From Streptomyces sp. NBC_00820 (lineage in GTDB: Bacteria > Actinomycetota > Actinomycetes > Streptomycetales > Streptomycetaceae): a stretch of DNA of 64,000 bases. The notes beneath the pieces were generated by a model. It had not been told where the DNA came from and did not search any database. It saw only the letters and a program-made list of their open reading frames with translations. Below are positions 41,521 to 50,527 of this stretch, piece after piece. The position numbers and the translations under genes are program-made. Location: assembly GCF_036347055.1 (NCBI RefSeq), contig NZ_CP108882.1, positions 4,382,501 to 4,446,500 on the forward strand, read 5' to 3'. The first letter of the stretch is position 1, and the number at the start of each line of letters is the position of its first letter.

Positions 41521-42543
41521 ATGCCCATCGCAACTCCCGAGGTCTACAACGAGATGCTCGACCGGGCGAAGGCGGGCAGGTTCGCCTACCCGGCCATCAA
41601 CGTCACCTCGAGCCAGACCCTGAACGCCGCCCTGCGCGGCTTCGCGGAGGCGGAGAGCGACGGCATCGTCCAGATCTCGACCGGCGGTGCCGAGTTCCTC
41701 GGCGGCCAGTACAGCAAGGACATGGTGACCGGCGCGGTCGCGCTCGCGGAGTACGCGCACATCATCGCCGAGAAGTACCCGGTCCAGATCGCGCTGCACA
41801 CCGACCACTGCCCGAAGGACAAGCTGGACGGGTACGTCCGTCCGCTGCTCGCCCTGTCCGAGGAGCGCGTGAAGGCCGGTCAGAACCCGCTGTTCCAGTC
41901 GCACATGTGGGACGGCTCCGCCGAGACCCTCGCCGACAACCTGGCCGTCGCCCAGGAACTGCTGGAGCAGGCCCGCCGCGCCAACATCATCCTCGAGGTG
42001 GAGATCACCCCGACCGGTGGCGAGGAGGACGGTGTCACGCACGAGATCAACGACGAGCTGTACACCACCGTCGACGACGCGATCCGCACCGTCGAGGCCC
42101 TCGGCCTGGGCGAGAAGGGCCGCTACCTGCTGGCCGCCTCCTTCGGCAACGTGCACGGCGTGTACAAGCCGGGCAACGTCGTCCTGCGTCCCGAGCTGCT
42201 GAAGGAGCTGAACGACGGCGTCGCCGCCAAGTTCGGCAAGCAGTCGCCGTTCGACTTCGTCTTCCACGGCGGCTCCGGCTCCAGCGAGCAGGAGATCCTC
42301 ACCGCGCTGGAGAACGGCGTCGTGAAGATGAACATCGACACCGACACGCAGTACGCCTTCACCCGTCCGGTCGCCGGTCACATGTTCGCGAACTACGACG
42401 GCGTCCTGAAGGTCGACGGCGAGGTCGGCAACAAGAAGGCCTACGACCCGCGCACCTGGGGCAAGCTGGCCGAGGAGTCGATGGCCGCGCGTGTCCTCGT
42501 GGCCGCGAACAACCTGCGCTCGGCGGGCAACAAGATCAAGTAG
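41521..42543 (+). CDS. fba: class II fructose-bisphosphate aldolase
   Basis: A 340-aa zinc-dependent aldolase for glycolysis and gluconeogenesis. Zinc and active-site motifs: LHTDHCPKDKLDGYV, EITPTGGEEDGV, GNVHGVYKPGNVVLRPELL, DFVFHGGSGSSEQEI and VKMNIDTDTQYAF. ATG 41521 follows AAGGAGCGGAC. A strong terminator follows, so the gene is monocistronic or the last of its transcript. Confidence 0.97.
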   Translation: MPIATPEVYNEMLDRAKAGRFAYPAINVTSSQTLNAALRGFAEAESDGIVQISTGGAEFLGGQYSKDMVTGAVALAEYAHIIAEKYPVQIALHTDHCPKDKLDGYVRPLLALSEERVKAGQNPLFQSHMWDGSAETLADNLAVAQELLEQARRANIILEVEITPTGGEEDGVTHEINDELYTTVDDAIRTVEALGLGEKGRYLLAASFGNVHGVYKPGNVVLRPELLKELNDGVAAKFGKQSPFDFVFHGGSGSSEQEILTALENGVVKMNIDTDTQYAFTRPVAGHMFANYDGVLKVDGEVGNKKAYDPRTWGKLAEESMAARVLVAANNLRSAGNKIK

Positions 42544-42564
42544 CCCCTGGCGGTACCTCCGGCC

Positions 42565-42596
42565 GGACCCGGCACCTGCTCACAGGTGCCGGGTCC
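42565..42596 (+). terminator. fba terminator
   Basis: A perfect 14-bp stem GGACCCGGCACCTG / CAGGTGCCGGGTCC with loop CTCA, 21 nt after the fba stop. Confidence 0.88.
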
Positions 42597-42612
42597 GCTG
42601 TATACCTGGAGC

Positions 42613-44130
42613 ATGCCCGACGTCCGGCTGGCCTCGTCCCAGGGCAAGTGGATCCTGTTCACCACGGTGCTCGGCTCCAGCATGGCCCTGCTGGACTCGA
42701 CGGTCGTCAACGTGGCGCTCCCGCGCATCGGCCGCGACCTCGGTACCGGGCTCGCCGCCCTGCAGTGGACGGTCAACGCGTACATGCTCACGCTGGCGGG
42801 CCTGATCCTGCTGGGCGGTTCGCTGGGCGACCGCTACGGCCGGCGGAAGATCTTCGTTCTCGGGGTGGTCTGGTTCGCGGCGGCCTCCCTGCTCTGCGGC
42901 CTCGCCCCGAACGCCGCCGTCCTGATCGGCGCCCGCGCCCTGCAGGGCATCGGCGGCGCGCTCCTCACCCCAGGCTCCCTCGCGCTCATCCAGGCCTCCT
43001 TCGACCCCGAGGACCGCAGCCGGGCGGTCGGCCTGTGGTCCGGCTTCGGCGGCATCGGCGCGGCCGTCGGCCCCTTCGTGGGCGGCTGGCTGGTGGACGG
43101 CCCCGGCTGGCGCTGGGTGTTCCTGCTGAACGTGCCGGTGGCGCTGGTGTGCGTGCCGGTGGCGCTGCGGCACGTACCGGAGTCCGACGCGGCCACCTCC
43201 GGCGAGGGCGTCCCGCAGGGCCGCTTCGACGTCCTCGGCGCGGCCCTGGGCGCCCTGGCGCTGGCCCTGGTGACGTACGCCCTGATCGAGGCCCGTGAGC
43301 TCTCCCCGGCGGTCGTGGTGAGCGCGGTGGCGGGCGTGGCCGCGGCGGTGGCCTTCGTGTACGTCGAGCATCACCGCGCGAACCCGATGCTCCCGCCGGG
43401 CATCTTCGCCTCGCGCCAGTTCACGGCCGTCAACCTGGTCACCCTGTGCGTGTACGGGGCCTTCGGCGGCTTCTTCTTCCTCACCGCGCTCCAGCTCCAG
43501 GTGGTGGCGGGCTACTCGCCGCTGGGGGCCGGTACGGCCCTGCTGCCGACCACCGTCCTGATGCTGCTGTTCTCGGCCCGCTCCGGCGCCCTCGCCGACC
43601 GCACGGGCCCCCGGCTGCCGCTGACGGTGGGCCCGCTGCTGTGCGCGGCGGCGATGCTGCTGATGCTGCGGGTGGGCCGGGACGCGGACTACCCGACGGA
43701 CGTCCTGCCCGCCCTGCTCGTCATGGGCGCCGGCATGGTCACCCTGGTCGCCCCGCTGACCGCCACGGTCCTCGCATCTGTCGACACCGCCCGCGCCGGT
43801 CTGGCCAGCGGCATCAACAACGCGGCGGCGCGGGTGGCGGGCCTGATCGCGGTGGCCGCGCTGCCGCTGCTGACCGGCATGGGCCCGGAGGCCTACCGCT
43901 CCCCGCCCGCCTTCGACGCGGCGTTCGACAAGGCCATGCCGATCTGCGCGGGTGTGCTGGTGCTGGGCTCGGTGCTCGCGTTCTCCCTGGTCCGCCGCCC
44001 GGCCCCGGACCACCGCAGACCGGAGTGCCGACGCCACGCCTGCGTGCCGTTCCCGCCCCTGGAGCAACCGGGAGACGCCGCCACGTCTTCCGGCGCCACG
44101 TCTTCCGCCGCTGGTCGAGCCGCCGGGTGA
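42613..44130 (+). CDS. MFS drug exporter, DHA2 (14-TM) type
   Basis: A 505-aa transporter with about 14 hydrophobic helices. The DHA2 start pattern is LLDSTVVNVALPRIGRDLG, motif A is GGSLGDRYGRRKIFVLG, and motif C is near LALIQASFDPEDRSRAVGLW and GIGAAVGPFVGGWLV. It probably exports toxic compounds using the proton gradient. No regulator is adjacent, and substrate is unknown. ATG 42613 was chosen over the in-frame ATG at 42586, which lies in the fba terminator. Confidence 0.92.
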   Translation: MPDVRLASSQGKWILFTTVLGSSMALLDSTVVNVALPRIGRDLGTGLAALQWTVNAYMLTLAGLILLGGSLGDRYGRRKIFVLGVVWFAAASLLCGLAPNAAVLIGARALQGIGGALLTPGSLALIQASFDPEDRSRAVGLWSGFGGIGAAVGPFVGGWLVDGPGWRWVFLLNVPVALVCVPVALRHVPESDAATSGEGVPQGRFDVLGAALGALALALVTYALIEARELSPAVVVSAVAGVAAAVAFVYVEHHRANPMLPPGIFASRQFTAVNLVTLCVYGAFGGFFFLTALQLQVVAGYSPLGAGTALLPTTVLMLLFSARSGALADRTGPRLPLTVGPLLCAAAMLLMLRVGRDADYPTDVLPALLVMGAGMVTLVAPLTATVLASVDTARAGLASGINNAAARVAGLIAVAALPLLTGMGPEAYRSPPAFDAAFDKAMPICAGVLVLGSVLAFSLVRRPAPDHRRPECRRHACVPFPPLEQPGDAATSSGATSSAAGRAAG

Positions 44131-44265
44131 TCCCGGGGCGGCCGAGGTAGCCGGGGCGGCCGGGGCGCCGAGTCCGCGTGCGGTGCGGGCGGCCGTGGAA
44201 TCCGGCTTCCTCGGCGGGTGCGGGCAACCGTCACCGACCGAGGGCGATGCAGCAGACTGGGGCCC

Positions 44266-44679
44266 ATGACGATTCACGAGAACCTCCTCGGCGGCCCGCC
44301 CCCCACCCACCTCCCCGACGAGCCGGAGCCCCGCGAGCTGCTCGCGGGCGGCACCGACCCGGCGGACGTCGCCGCCAAGTACCCCACCTCCTCCCTCGCC
44401 TGGGCCCAGCTGGCCGACGACGCCTTCGAGCGGGGCTCGGTCGTGGAGTCGTACGCCTACGCCCGTACGGGCTACCACCGCGGCCTGGACGTCCTGCGCC
44501 GCAACGGCTGGAAGGGCCACGGCCCGGTGCCGTGGGAGCACGAGCCCAACCGCGGCTTCCTGCGCGCCCTGCACGCCCTCGCCCGCGCCGCGCAGACGAT
44601 CGGCGAGCAGGAGGAGTACGCCCGCTGCACCCAGTTCCTGAAGGACTCCTCCCCGACGGCGGCCCAGACCCTGGGCTGA
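44266..44679 (+). CDS. DUF3151-family protein
   Basis: A 137-aa soluble helical protein. Features: MTIHENLLGGPPPTHLPDEP, FPTS-like KYPTSSLAWAQLADDAF, YAYARTGYHRGLDVLRRNGW and WEHEPNRGFLRALHALARAA. I recall these as characteristic of DUF3151 in actinobacteria. TPR-like helices are suggested; function is unknown. ATG 44266 matches the family start. Isolated between the MFS exporter and the kynurenine genes. Confidence 0.82.
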   Translation: MTIHENLLGGPPPTHLPDEPEPRELLAGGTDPADVAAKYPTSSLAWAQLADDAFERGSVVESYAYARTGYHRGLDVLRRNGWKGHGPVPWEHEPNRGFLRALHALARAAQTIGEQEEYARCTQFLKDSSPTAAQTLG

Positions 44680-44844
44680 CCCCTACGGGGCCCGTGGGAA
44701 ACATGACGACGGTATGGCCCGTCTGGCGGCAGACGGGCCTTGCCGAATCCTGGAGGATTGCGGAGGATTCCGGTTGGGGACCGGGGCCCCCGTGCCGGCA
44801 TCGGCAGGGGCGGACCGCTACCCGGAGTAACACAGGAGACAGCG

Positions 44845-45693
44845 ATGTCCCAACAGGCTCACCCCCCTTTCGAGGCCGCTGAGCCCGAGACTCCGCATCT
44901 CGACTTCGCCGGTACGACGCCGTACGAGGACTACGTCAAGGCCGACGTGCTCACCCATCTCCAGCACACCCTCTCCGACGATCCCGGAGAGATGGTCTTC
45001 CTGGTCACGACCCAGGTGATGGAGCTGTGGTTCACGGTGCTCGTGCACGAGTGGGAGACCGCCGCCAAGGCGCTCCGCTCGGACGACGTGCCCACCGCCG
45101 TCGCCGCGCTGAAGCGGTCCGTACGGGAGCTGGAGGCGCTGAACGCCTCCTGGAAGCCGCTCGGACAGCTGACCCCGGCCCAGTTCAACTCGTACCGCAG
45201 CGCCCTCGGCGAGGGTTCCGGATTCCAGTCGGCGATGTACCGCCGCATGGAGTTCCTGCTCGGCGAGAAGTCCGCGTCCATGCTCGTCCCGCACCGGGGC
45301 GCCCCGCGCGTCCACGCGGAGCTGGAGAAGGCCCTGCACGAGCCCAGCCTGTACGACGAGGTCGTACGGCTCCTCGCGCGCCGGGGGTACGCCGTGCCGG
45401 ACGCGGTCCTGCAGCGGGACGTCGCGCGGCGCTACGAGCACTCGGACGCCGTCGAGGCGGCCTGGGCCGAGGTGTACTCCGGCGACCAGGGCAGCGAACT
45501 AGCCCGCCTGGGCGAGGCGTTGACCGACGTCGGTGAACTGGTGTGGCGCTGGCGCAACGACCACCTGGTCGCCACCCGCCGCGCGATGGGCGCCAAGCCC
45601 GGTACGGGCGGCTCCGCCGGGGTGGCCTGGCTGGAGAAGCGCGCACGCAAGAACGTTTTCCCGGAGCTGTGGACGGCGAGGTCACATGTCTGA
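44845..45693 (+). CDS. kynA: tryptophan 2,3-dioxygenase
   Basis: A 282-aa haem dioxygenase oxidising L-tryptophan to N-formylkynurenine. Signature parts: LDFAGTTPYEDYVKADVLTH, MVFLVTTQVMELWFTVLVHE, LNASWKPLGQLTPAQFNSYR then GSGFQSAMYRRMEFLLG, the haem-ligand region WRWRNDHLVATRRAMGAKPG and loop GTGGSAGVAWL. ATG 44845 after CAGGAGACAGC. The kynU ATG overlaps its end, so the two are translationally coupled. Confidence 0.95.
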   Translation: MSQQAHPPFEAAEPETPHLDFAGTTPYEDYVKADVLTHLQHTLSDDPGEMVFLVTTQVMELWFTVLVHEWETAAKALRSDDVPTAVAALKRSVRELEALNASWKPLGQLTPAQFNSYRSALGEGSGFQSAMYRRMEFLLGEKSASMLVPHRGAPRVHAELEKALHEPSLYDEVVRLLARRGYAVPDAVLQRDVARRYEHSDAVEAAWAEVYSGDQGSELARLGEALTDVGELVWRWRNDHLVATRRAMGAKPGTGGSAGVAWLEKRARKNVFPELWTARSHV

Positions 45694-46906
45694 GATGAGC
45701 GAACTGGCGGTACGGGCGGCGAAGTTGGACGCCGCCGACGAACTGGCCGGGCTGCGGTCCCGCTTCGCCCTCGACACCGTGTCCGATCACGCGGCCGACG
45801 CCGCGGGGGTCTACCTGGACGGCAACTCGCTGGGCGCGCTGCCCGCGCACGTACCCGGCCGGCTGGAGGACGTCGTCCGCCGGCAGTGGGGCGAACTGCG
45901 CATCCGCTCCTGGGAGGAGAGCGGCTGGTGGACCGCGCCCGAGCGGATCGGCGACCGGATCGCCCCGCTGGTCGGCGCGGCGCCGGGGCAGATCGTGGTG
46001 GGCGACTCGACAAGTGTCAACGTGTTCAAGGCCCTTGTGGCGGCCGTCCGCATGGCGGGTGACGGCCGCGACGAGATCCTGGTCGACGCGACGACCTTCC
46101 CCACGGACGGCTACATCGCCGAGTCGGCAGCCCGCATGACCGGATGCGAGCTGCGCGCGGTGACTCCGCAGGAGGTGCCCTCGGCCCTCGGTGGCCGTAC
46201 GGCGGCGGTGCTGCTGAACCACGTCGACTACCGCACCGGCCACCTGCACGACCTGCCCGCGCTGACGGCCGCCGTCCACGCCTCGGGCGCCCTCGCGGTC
46301 TGGGACCTGTGCCACAGCGCGGGCGCGCTCCCGGTCGGCCTGGACGAGCACGGCGTCGACCTGGCCGTCGGCTGCACCTACAAGTACCTGAACGGCGGGC
46401 CCGGTTCGCCCGCGTACCTGTACGTGCGCGAGGAGCTCCAGGACCGTTTCGACTCCCCGCTGCCCGGCTGGAACTCGCACGCCGAGCCCTTCGGCATGAG
46501 CCCGGACTACGCCCCGGCCCCGGGTGCCCCGCGCGGTCGCGTCGGTACGCCGGACATCCTGTCCATGCTGGCGCTGGAGGCGTCCCTGGAAGTCTGGGAC
46601 GGGGTCTCGATCGACGCGGTGCGCGCCAAGTCCCTCGCCCTGACGGACTTCTTCCTCGAATGCGTCGAGGCACGCACCGAGCCCGGCCGCCTCGAGTGCC
46701 TGACCCCCCGGGAGCACGCGCGGCGCGGCAGCCAGGTCGCGCTGCGCTGCGCCGACGCCGGGAAGGTGATGGAGCGGCTGATCGAGCGGGGCGTGGTGGG
46801 CGACTTCCGCCGTCCCGACGTGCTCCGCTTCGGCTTCACGCCGCTGTACGTCGGCTTCGCCGAGGTGGAGCGGGCGGCGCGGGTGCTGGGAGAGGTGCTG
46901 ACGTAA
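45686..46906 (+). CDS. kynU: kynureninase
   Basis: A 406-aa PLP enzyme cleaving kynurenine to anthranilate and alanine. Key parts: DTVSDHAADAAGVYLDGNSL, GDSTSVNVFKALVAAV, LLNHVDYRTGHLHDLPAL, VWDLCHSAGALPVGL, the PLP lysine in GCTYKYLNGGPGSPAYLYV, and RRGSQVALRCADAGK. ATG 45686 overlaps the kynA stop by 8 nt; an ATG at 45695 is an alternative. A strong terminator follows. Confidence 0.95.
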   Translation: MSEMSELAVRAAKLDAADELAGLRSRFALDTVSDHAADAAGVYLDGNSLGALPAHVPGRLEDVVRRQWGELRIRSWEESGWWTAPERIGDRIAPLVGAAPGQIVVGDSTSVNVFKALVAAVRMAGDGRDEILVDATTFPTDGYIAESAARMTGCELRAVTPQEVPSALGGRTAAVLLNHVDYRTGHLHDLPALTAAVHASGALAVWDLCHSAGALPVGLDEHGVDLAVGCTYKYLNGGPGSPAYLYVREELQDRFDSPLPGWNSHAEPFGMSPDYAPAPGAPRGRVGTPDILSMLALEASLEVWDGVSIDAVRAKSLALTDFFLECVEARTEPGRLECLTPREHARRGSQVALRCADAGKVMERLIERGVVGDFRRPDVLRFGFTPLYVGFAEVERAARVLGEVLT

Positions 46907-46924
46907 CGGCCGCGTTCGCGGGCA

Positions 46925-46964
46925 GGGGCGTGTGGGGGCCGGCCGTTCGGCCCCCACACGCCCC
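46925..46964 (+). terminator. kynAU terminator
   Basis: A perfect 16-bp stem GGGGCGTGTGGGGGCC / GGCCCCCACACGCCCC with an 8-nt loop, 18 nt after the kynU stop. Confidence 0.87.
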
Positions 46965-47173
46965 TCGGGCAGCCCCGGCGGCCGCCCTTGCGCGGCCGAA
47001 CTCCGCACGGAAAGAACCGTTTTCCTCTGACCCTGCGTCATATCCCCATGTCGCCGCACGTCACTGGCCTGATAGCGTCCGCGCCAACGGCCGATTTCGA
47101 CCCTGGACCGCCAAGCCCTCCCCCCGTGCCGAAAGCCGGGGAGGTGCCCCCACCGTCGCTGAGAGGTTGGAGC

Positions 47174-48088
47174 ATGCCGGACGACGCCGCCGCAGCCCGC
47201 GCCGCCGCCGAGGAGGAGTCGGCGTTCTCCCACCCACCGGTGGACCCCGACGTCACCGCCGCGTACGGCGACCACCCCGACCAGGTGATCGACTTCTACG
47301 CCCCGCGGACCCCGGACGCCCCCGCCGCCTCGACCCCGCTGGTCGTGGTCCTGCACGGCGGAGCCTGGCGCGCCGCCTACGACCGCCGCCACATCACCCC
47401 CTTCGCGGACTACCTGGCGCGCAAGGGCTTCGCGGTCGCCAACGTGGAGTACCGGCGCGGCGGCGACCCCCTGATCCCCGCGCAGAACGCGGGCGACGCG
47501 CCAGGTACCGAAACCCCGGCCGCCATCGCCGGCCGCTGGCCCGACACCTTCGACGACGTGGCCGCCGCCCTGGACGCCCTCCCCGCCCTGGTGCGCGAGG
47601 CACTCCCGCGGGCCGACCCGCGCCGCACGGTCCTCACCGGCCACTCGGCCGGCGGCCACCTCGCGCTGTGGGCCGCGGCCCGCCACGTCCTGCCCGCCGA
47701 CGCGCCCTGGCGCACCGACCGCCCGGCGGCCCTGCGCGGCGTGGTCGCCCTGGCCCCCATCGCCGACTTCGAGGTCGCGGAGAAGCTGGACGTCTGCGGC
47801 AACGCGGCCCTCCAACTCCTCGGCGGAGCGGACCACTTCCCCGAGCGCCGGCCGTACGCCGACCCCGCCCTCCTGCTCCCGACCGGGATCGCGACCACCC
47901 TGGTCCAGGGCCGCGCCGACCTGGACGTCCCGCAGATGGTCGCGGAGTCGTACGCGGACGCGGCGGCCAAGGCGGGCGAGGTGGTGGGCCTGACCCTGCT
48001 GGAGGACGTCGGCCACTTCCCGCTGATCGACCCGGCGGCGGACGCGTGCGCGGTGGTGGCGGAGGAGATCGCCCAGCTCGCCTGGTGA
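47174..48088 (+). CDS. alpha/beta hydrolase, probable kynurenine formamidase
   Basis: A 304-aa alpha/beta hydrolase. It has the oxyanion motif HGGAWR (HGGxW is the hallmark of arylformamidases), nucleophile elbow GHSAGGHLAL, acid region in VQGRADLDVP and catalytic His in DVGHFPLIDP. It sits directly after kynA-kynU in the same direction, though behind a terminator. Hydrolysis of N-formylkynurenine to kynurenine would complete the route from tryptophan to anthranilate. ATG 47174 is chosen; the frame extends upstream, but that part looks non-coding. Substrate is inferred from motif plus context. Confidence 0.75.
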   Translation: MPDDAAAARAAAEEESAFSHPPVDPDVTAAYGDHPDQVIDFYAPRTPDAPAASTPLVVVLHGGAWRAAYDRRHITPFADYLARKGFAVANVEYRRGGDPLIPAQNAGDAPGTETPAAIAGRWPDTFDDVAAALDALPALVREALPRADPRRTVLTGHSAGGHLALWAAARHVLPADAPWRTDRPAALRGVVALAPIADFEVAEKLDVCGNAALQLLGGADHFPERRPYADPALLLPTGIATTLVQGRADLDVPQMVAESYADAAAKAGEVVGLTLLEDVGHFPLIDPAADACAVVAEEIAQLAW

Positions 48089-48099
48089 CCCGGTCATAC

Positions 48100-48121
48100 C
48101 CGTAGTACCTGAGAGCTACGG
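48100..48121. promoter_or_regulatory. CCGTAG palindrome upstream of the hydrolase-acyltransferase-TCS genes
   Basis: CCGTAG-N10-CTACGG is a perfect 6-bp inverted repeat, and its left half (CCCGTAGTACCTGAG) recurs upstream of the second two-component system at 52677. It lies about 100 bp before the secreted hydrolase gene. Candidate site for one of the NarL-type response regulators. Confidence 0.5.
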
Positions 48122-48221
48122 CTCAGGACGGCTCCCCGGCGGGACGCGGTCTACCTCCCCCGATTTCTAACTTCCTTGTCAGCCAAGCCCGATGACCGGG
48201 CCGACTGAGAGGAAGACCATC

Positions 48222-49211
48222 ATGGGGCGCGCATCGCATCAGGACTCGCGGCGGGACAGCAGACGGCGCCGGGCCCTGCTGTCCGCTCTCCTCACCGCCG
48301 CCATGGTCGTCCCCCTCTCAGGCGCGGCCCGCCGCCCCGACATCCCGGCCCCGCCCCCCGCCACCCTCGCTCCCCTCGTCCCGGCCACCCTGCGCACCAC
48401 GTACGAGGCGAACCGCGCCAACGCCGCCCAGGCGGCCCGCATGGCCGCCGCACACGGCGACGGACACCGCGCCGCCGCCGACCGCGCCCTGGCCGGCCCC
48501 TCCTGCCATCTCCTCTCCTTCGACGGCCGGGGCACCGGCCTGGCCACGGAGGTCCTCGGCGATCTGCTCCGCGCCGAGCACGTAGCGGTCCTCGTGCCCG
48601 GCTCCGACACCTCCATCGACACCTACGCCCGCTTCCACAGGGCGGCGGCGGCCCTGTACGAGGACCTCACGCGCCGCGCCCCCACCGGCTCCCGCGTCGC
48701 CGTGGTCGCCTGGCTCGGCTACGCGACCCCCGGCACGGTCAGCACCACCGTGACCACCGTCGCCCGAGCCGACGACGCGGCACCCCACCTGCGCGCGTTC
48801 ATAGGGGAGTTGCGCACACTTACCCCCGCGCGCACCCGCGTCTCCCTCCTCTGCCACTCCTACGGCTCGGTCGTCTGCGGCCGCGCCGCCGTGGGTCCGG
48901 ACGTCGACGACATCGCCCTGATCGGCAGTCCCGGCACGGGTGCCGGCACCGTCGCCGGCCTGCACACGTCCGCCCGCGTCTGGGCCGCCCGCGGCAGCGG
49001 CGACTGGGTGGCCCACGTACCGCACGTACGCGCCGACCTGCTGTTCGCCACCGTCGGCTTCGGCACCGACCCGGTCTCCCGCGCCTTCGGCGCCCGGGTC
49101 TTCGACGCCGGCGACGCCGGCCACAGCGGCTACTTCACCCCGGGCTCGCCCTCCCTCGCCAACCTGGCCCGGATCACCCTCGGCGAGCCCTCGGAGGTGA
49201 CCCGTGCCTGA
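48222..49211 (+). CDS. secreted DUF1023-type alpha/beta hydrolase
   Basis: A 329-aa exported protein. The N-terminal basic region and hydrophobic core (RRRALLSALLTAAMVVPLSG) act as a signal sequence. The hydrolase part has LLSFDGRGTGLATEVLGD, VAVLVPGSDTSIDTYARFHR, nucleophile CHSYGSVVCGRAA and a late His near DAGHSGYF. This is the DUF1023/TGL-like family. The ATG at 48222 follows GAGAGGAAG. Its stop overlaps the start of the acyltransferase gene, so they form an operon with the downstream two-component genes. Confidence 0.83.
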   Translation: MGRASHQDSRRDSRRRRALLSALLTAAMVVPLSGAARRPDIPAPPPATLAPLVPATLRTTYEANRANAAQAARMAAAHGDGHRAAADRALAGPSCHLLSFDGRGTGLATEVLGDLLRAEHVAVLVPGSDTSIDTYARFHRAAAALYEDLTRRAPTGSRVAVVAWLGYATPGTVSTTVTTVARADDAAPHLRAFIGELRTLTPARTRVSLLCHSYGSVVCGRAAVGPDVDDIALIGSPGTGAGTVAGLHTSARVWAARGSGDWVAHVPHVRADLLFATVGFGTDPVSRAFGARVFDAGDAGHSGYFTPGSPSLANLARITLGEPSEVTRA

Positions 49212-50517
49212 GCAGACCCCGCACGCTCCGCGCCGCGCGATGAACGCGATACAGGCGATCAACGCGGTACAAGCGGTGAACGCCGTACGAGCGATGAACC
49301 CCCTGAACGCGATACGCCAGGGCGCCTGCCGCCTGGACGCGGCCACACCCCCGTCCCGGGACCGCGCGGTCGACGCCCTGCGGGCCTTCGCGATCCTCGG
49401 TGTCGTACTCGGCCACTGGCTGGTCACGGCACTGACCGCAGAGGGCGGCGCCCTGCACACGGCGAGCCCGTTGCGGTACATGCCGTGGCTGGCCCCGATC
49501 TCCTGGATGTTCCAGACCCTGGCGGTCTTCTTCCTGGTGGGCGGCCACGTGGCGGCCCGCAGCCACGCCTCGGCACGCGCCCGCGGCCTGACCTACCCTC
49601 AGTGGCTGCGCGCCCGGCTGTCCCGCCTCCTGCGGCCGGCCACGGCCTTGCTGGCCCTCTGGACAGTGGCCGGTACCGGGCTTCTCCTCACCGGCACGCC
49701 ACTGTCCACGGACCACACGCTCCTCAAACTCGCCCTGTCCCCACTGTGGTTCCTCCTGGTGTTCGCCGCGCTCACGGCCGCCACCCCGCTCGTCAGCCGA
49801 CTCCACCCACTCTGGCCCCTGGCTGTCGTCCTGCACGTGGACGTCCTGCGCTTCGGCCTGCACACCGGCCCCTCCTGGCTGGGCTGGGTGAACGTGGCGG
49901 CGGGCTGGCTGGTCCCGTACACCCTGGGCACCACCTGGTCCCGCGGCGAGCTGGAGACCCGCCGCGCGGCCTGGGCCCTGCTCCTCGGCGGTACGACGGC
50001 CACGGCCGCGCTCGTCATCGGGGCGGGGTACCCGGCCTCCATGGTCGGTGTCCCGGGCGCCCCAGTCTCCAACCTCGACCCGCCGACCCTGGCGGCCGTG
50101 ACCTTCGGCGTGGCCCAGTGCGGTCTGGCGCTCCTCCTGCGCGACCGACTGCGCGGGGCGATGCGCCGCCCGCTTCTCTGGGCGGGCGTGGCCCTGGTCA
50201 ACCTCTCCGCGATGACGGTCTTCCTGTGGCACCAGACGGCCCTGATGGCCACGACTGCCACCGCCCTCATGGCCGGCCGCCTCCCCGGTCTGCACACTCC
50301 ACCGGACTCCCTGACCTGGGTGCTGGCCCGGCTGGGCTGGCTCCCCGTGTTCGCCCTGGTCCTGGCGCTGTGCTGGACCGCGTTCCGGTCCATCGAGCAG
50401 GAGCCCCGCCGCCGTGCCCCCGCCGCCGGCGCGCGTGTCCCGCGGCGGCGCCGTCGGGTGGTCCGGGCGCACAGGGCCTTGGACGGGGAAGCTGCGGGGG
50501 TGGTCCGCCGTGCCTAA
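49204..50517 (+). CDS. AT3-family membrane acyltransferase
   Basis: A 437-aa polytopic membrane protein with about ten helices. The acyltransferase-3 opening RDRAVDALRAFAILGVVLGHW carries the active His; FFLVGGHVAARSHASARA and YPQWLRARLSRLLRP follow the family pattern. AT3 proteins acylate exported sugars, lipids or antibiotics. The N-terminal 40 residues hold an odd repeat of NAIQA/NAVQA units. GTG 49204 overlaps the upstream TGA, so the gene is translationally coupled to the secreted hydrolase. Confidence 0.87.
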   Translation: MPEQTPHAPRRAMNAIQAINAVQAVNAVRAMNPLNAIRQGACRLDAATPPSRDRAVDALRAFAILGVVLGHWLVTALTAEGGALHTASPLRYMPWLAPISWMFQTLAVFFLVGGHVAARSHASARARGLTYPQWLRARLSRLLRPATALLALWTVAGTGLLLTGTPLSTDHTLLKLALSPLWFLLVFAALTAATPLVSRLHPLWPLAVVLHVDVLRFGLHTGPSWLGWVNVAAGWLVPYTLGTTWSRGELETRRAAWALLLGGTTATAALVIGAGYPASMVGVPGAPVSNLDPPTLAAVTFGVAQCGLALLLRDRLRGAMRRPLLWAGVALVNLSAMTVFLWHQTALMATTATALMAGRLPGLHTPPDSLTWVLARLGWLPVFALVLALCWTAFRSIEQEPRRRAPAAGARVPRRRRRVVRAHRALDGEAAGVVRRA

Positions 50518-50527
50518 GGTGATCCGC

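Noticed and set aside
45185..48097. 970-aa minus-strand open frame
   Set aside because: Antisense to kynA, kynU and the formamidase-like gene.
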